From: Bursaphelenchus xylophilus
Taxonomy: Eukaryota; Nematoda; Chromadorea; Rhabditida; Aphelenchoididae
Length of the DNA stretch: 64,000 nucleotides
Direction: 5' to 3'
NCBI GenBank assembly: GCA_904066235.2
Contig: CAJFCV020000001.1
Coordinates: 6,076,001 to 6,140,000, forward strand
The notes under the pieces were generated by a model. It saw nothing but the letters and a program-made list of their open reading frames with translations, had not been told where the DNA came from and did not search any database. A program made the translations under genes and the position numbers. Position 1 is the stretch's first letter. The number at the start of each line of letters is the position of its first letter. Below, piece after piece: positions 62,837 to 64,000 of this stretch.

Positions 62837-64000
62837 TTATTTTAATTTTCTATATTTCGGTGATTTGAATTGTCTAAATTTTACTATTTTTGAGCAAATT
62901 ATAAAGACCACTATGAACAAAAGAGCGATCACATAGATGATATAAATAAGATGCTCATGAGGTATGAAACAATGCGACACTTCCAGAGCATCGCTGGAAA
63001 TACTGGCCAATAAGAAGCTGGGAGAGCGGTTGTTGCGCCAAGAAAACGACGATATGGTGTATTCCCAGAGATTGTACGGCGCTCCCCACCACTTCTTGCA
63101 TCCGTAATGTACATGACCTGAAAAGGAAGCTCGGGGACGGAGTTTGTTGAGCAATAATTGAGTTGATTCCGAGGAGAGGCATTCCCATTTCTCACGGAAC
63201 TTTTCTGATATTATTTCTTCTGATCCGAGATCCGGCGTATCTGATGAGCACTCCTTATCACTTGTTCTAAAATAATTGACATTGGTCTCTCAGATACCAC
63301 TGACCTGTACAAAGGATAGTGTTGCATTATAATGGGTCTACTGTAGGGAGTTATGGTTTTTGCTGGACAACTAGAATTTTTATGCAAAGAACATTCTAAA
63401 GTCTCCGAGATCTTGTTCAACTCTTCTACAGCGGTTTGACATAACCCACATCCATCTCCTTCCATGGCCACAGAATTGATGAGAACGAAATGATTTCCAC
63501 CAATTTCCAAGTGTTCTATTCCTTTATCATTGCCAAACGCCTTGACATATCGCTTGACGTTTCCGGGCCTCACACTGAACATGAAAAGTAATAAAAAAAC
63601 GGATGACTTACGCATAATGAAAGCCAATGTCATGATTTCCGGGCACGGTGACCAATTTTGTAAATTCAGGAACGTAGAAGAGAGCATTAAACCGCTCCAC
63701 GTATGTGTCGAACGTACCATCAGTACCCCACTGGCCTTCGTCAAACAAGTCTCCTAAAATAATGGACTTACGTGGGACTTGATCATATTACTCTTACCTA
63801 ATATGAAGACAACATCCGGTTTAAACGTGTTTACGGCACTTTGGAATGATCGATACATTTGCCACTCTCTAAGCCAAATTTGGCACATTAAAGTAAAGCC
63901 TACCGTCTGAGTTTGTCCAACCAATGTCCTTTGTAAATGCCCAGCAAATGGGTGTCTGCCAGTATCATGACTTTCGTTTTATCATTATGTGGCCAGGAAC
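62837..64000 (-). CDS. Metallophosphoesterase MPPE1/PGAP5, 5' end outside window
   Basis: Exons 63904-64000 (cut by the window edge), 63798-63868, 63612-63753, 63305-63574 and 62837-63266 give the C-terminal 337 codons or so. Binuclear metal motifs are visible: [39 protein letters not shown] and [23 protein letters not shown] also matches the MPPE1 family. A C-terminal membrane span ([17 protein letters not shown]) precedes a basic tail ([14 protein letters not shown]) that could act in ER retrieval. PGAP5 removes a side-chain ethanolamine phosphate from GPI anchors before ER exit. No key residue is missing in the visible part. Confidence 0.93.

Overview
This window is nuclear DNA from a nematode. 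Most genes are cut by many very short introns (often 34-50 nt). It holds nematode-type levamisole-class acetylcholine receptor subunits, a MADD-4/punctin-like ADAMTS-like protein and a MOLO-1-like TPM-domain protein. Same-strand genes also sit close together in operon-like runs, and several start codons lie just behind a TTTCAG-like acceptor, as expected where spliced-leader trans-splicing is used. Introns end in TTTTAG, TTTCAG or TTACAG, which is looser than the Caenorhabditis TTTTCAG consensus, so I do not name a species.

Layout from left to right. 1-183 is the 3' end of ribosomal protein S21. 399-3640 (-) is a Dispatched/CHE-14-like sterol-sensing transporter. 4467-13871 (-) holds three Cys-loop receptor subunits head to tail: one alpha subunit with the vicinal-cysteine motif, then two non-alpha subunits like the ACR-2/ACR-3/UNC-29 group. 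Next come mrpl-38 (-), a glutaredoxin (+), an LDLa-domain membrane protein (-), and vps-4 (-) with a rhodopsin-type GPCR gene nested antisense in its largest intron. A GC-rich 3-kb leader region precedes the stimulatory G alpha gene (+). Then a four-TM LAPTM-like protein (+), NEDD8 (-), and NDUFA13/GRIM-19 (+).

31674-36073 (-) is a compact run of SPCS1, Lon protease and a small TTC1-tail-like protein, probably an operon. It is followed by an unrecognised gene (+), the E2 enzyme UBE2R/CDC34 plus LSM6 (+, 199 bp apart), and a zinc-ribbon-like gene (+). After these come the TPM-domain protein (-), a SAXO/FAM154 axonemal microtubule protein (-), the large MADD-4-like gene (48872-59469, -), two unrecognised + genes, and the 3' part of the metallophosphoesterase MPPE1/PGAP5 (-).

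Five genes could act at the cholinergic neuromuscular junction: three receptor subunits, a MOLO-1-like auxiliary protein and a MADD-4-like organiser. Repeats are concentrated in introns and intergenic spaces. They include three long TA-flanked foldback elements in introns of the MADD-4-like gene, a TTA-flanked MITE that carries a tRNA-like unit with intact A and B boxes, and several smaller MITEs. I see no CRISPR array, rRNA gene or bacterial-type mobile element. Exon limits were derived by hand from reading frames and GT/AG sites. They are exact where phases add up and are marked approximate elsewhere.
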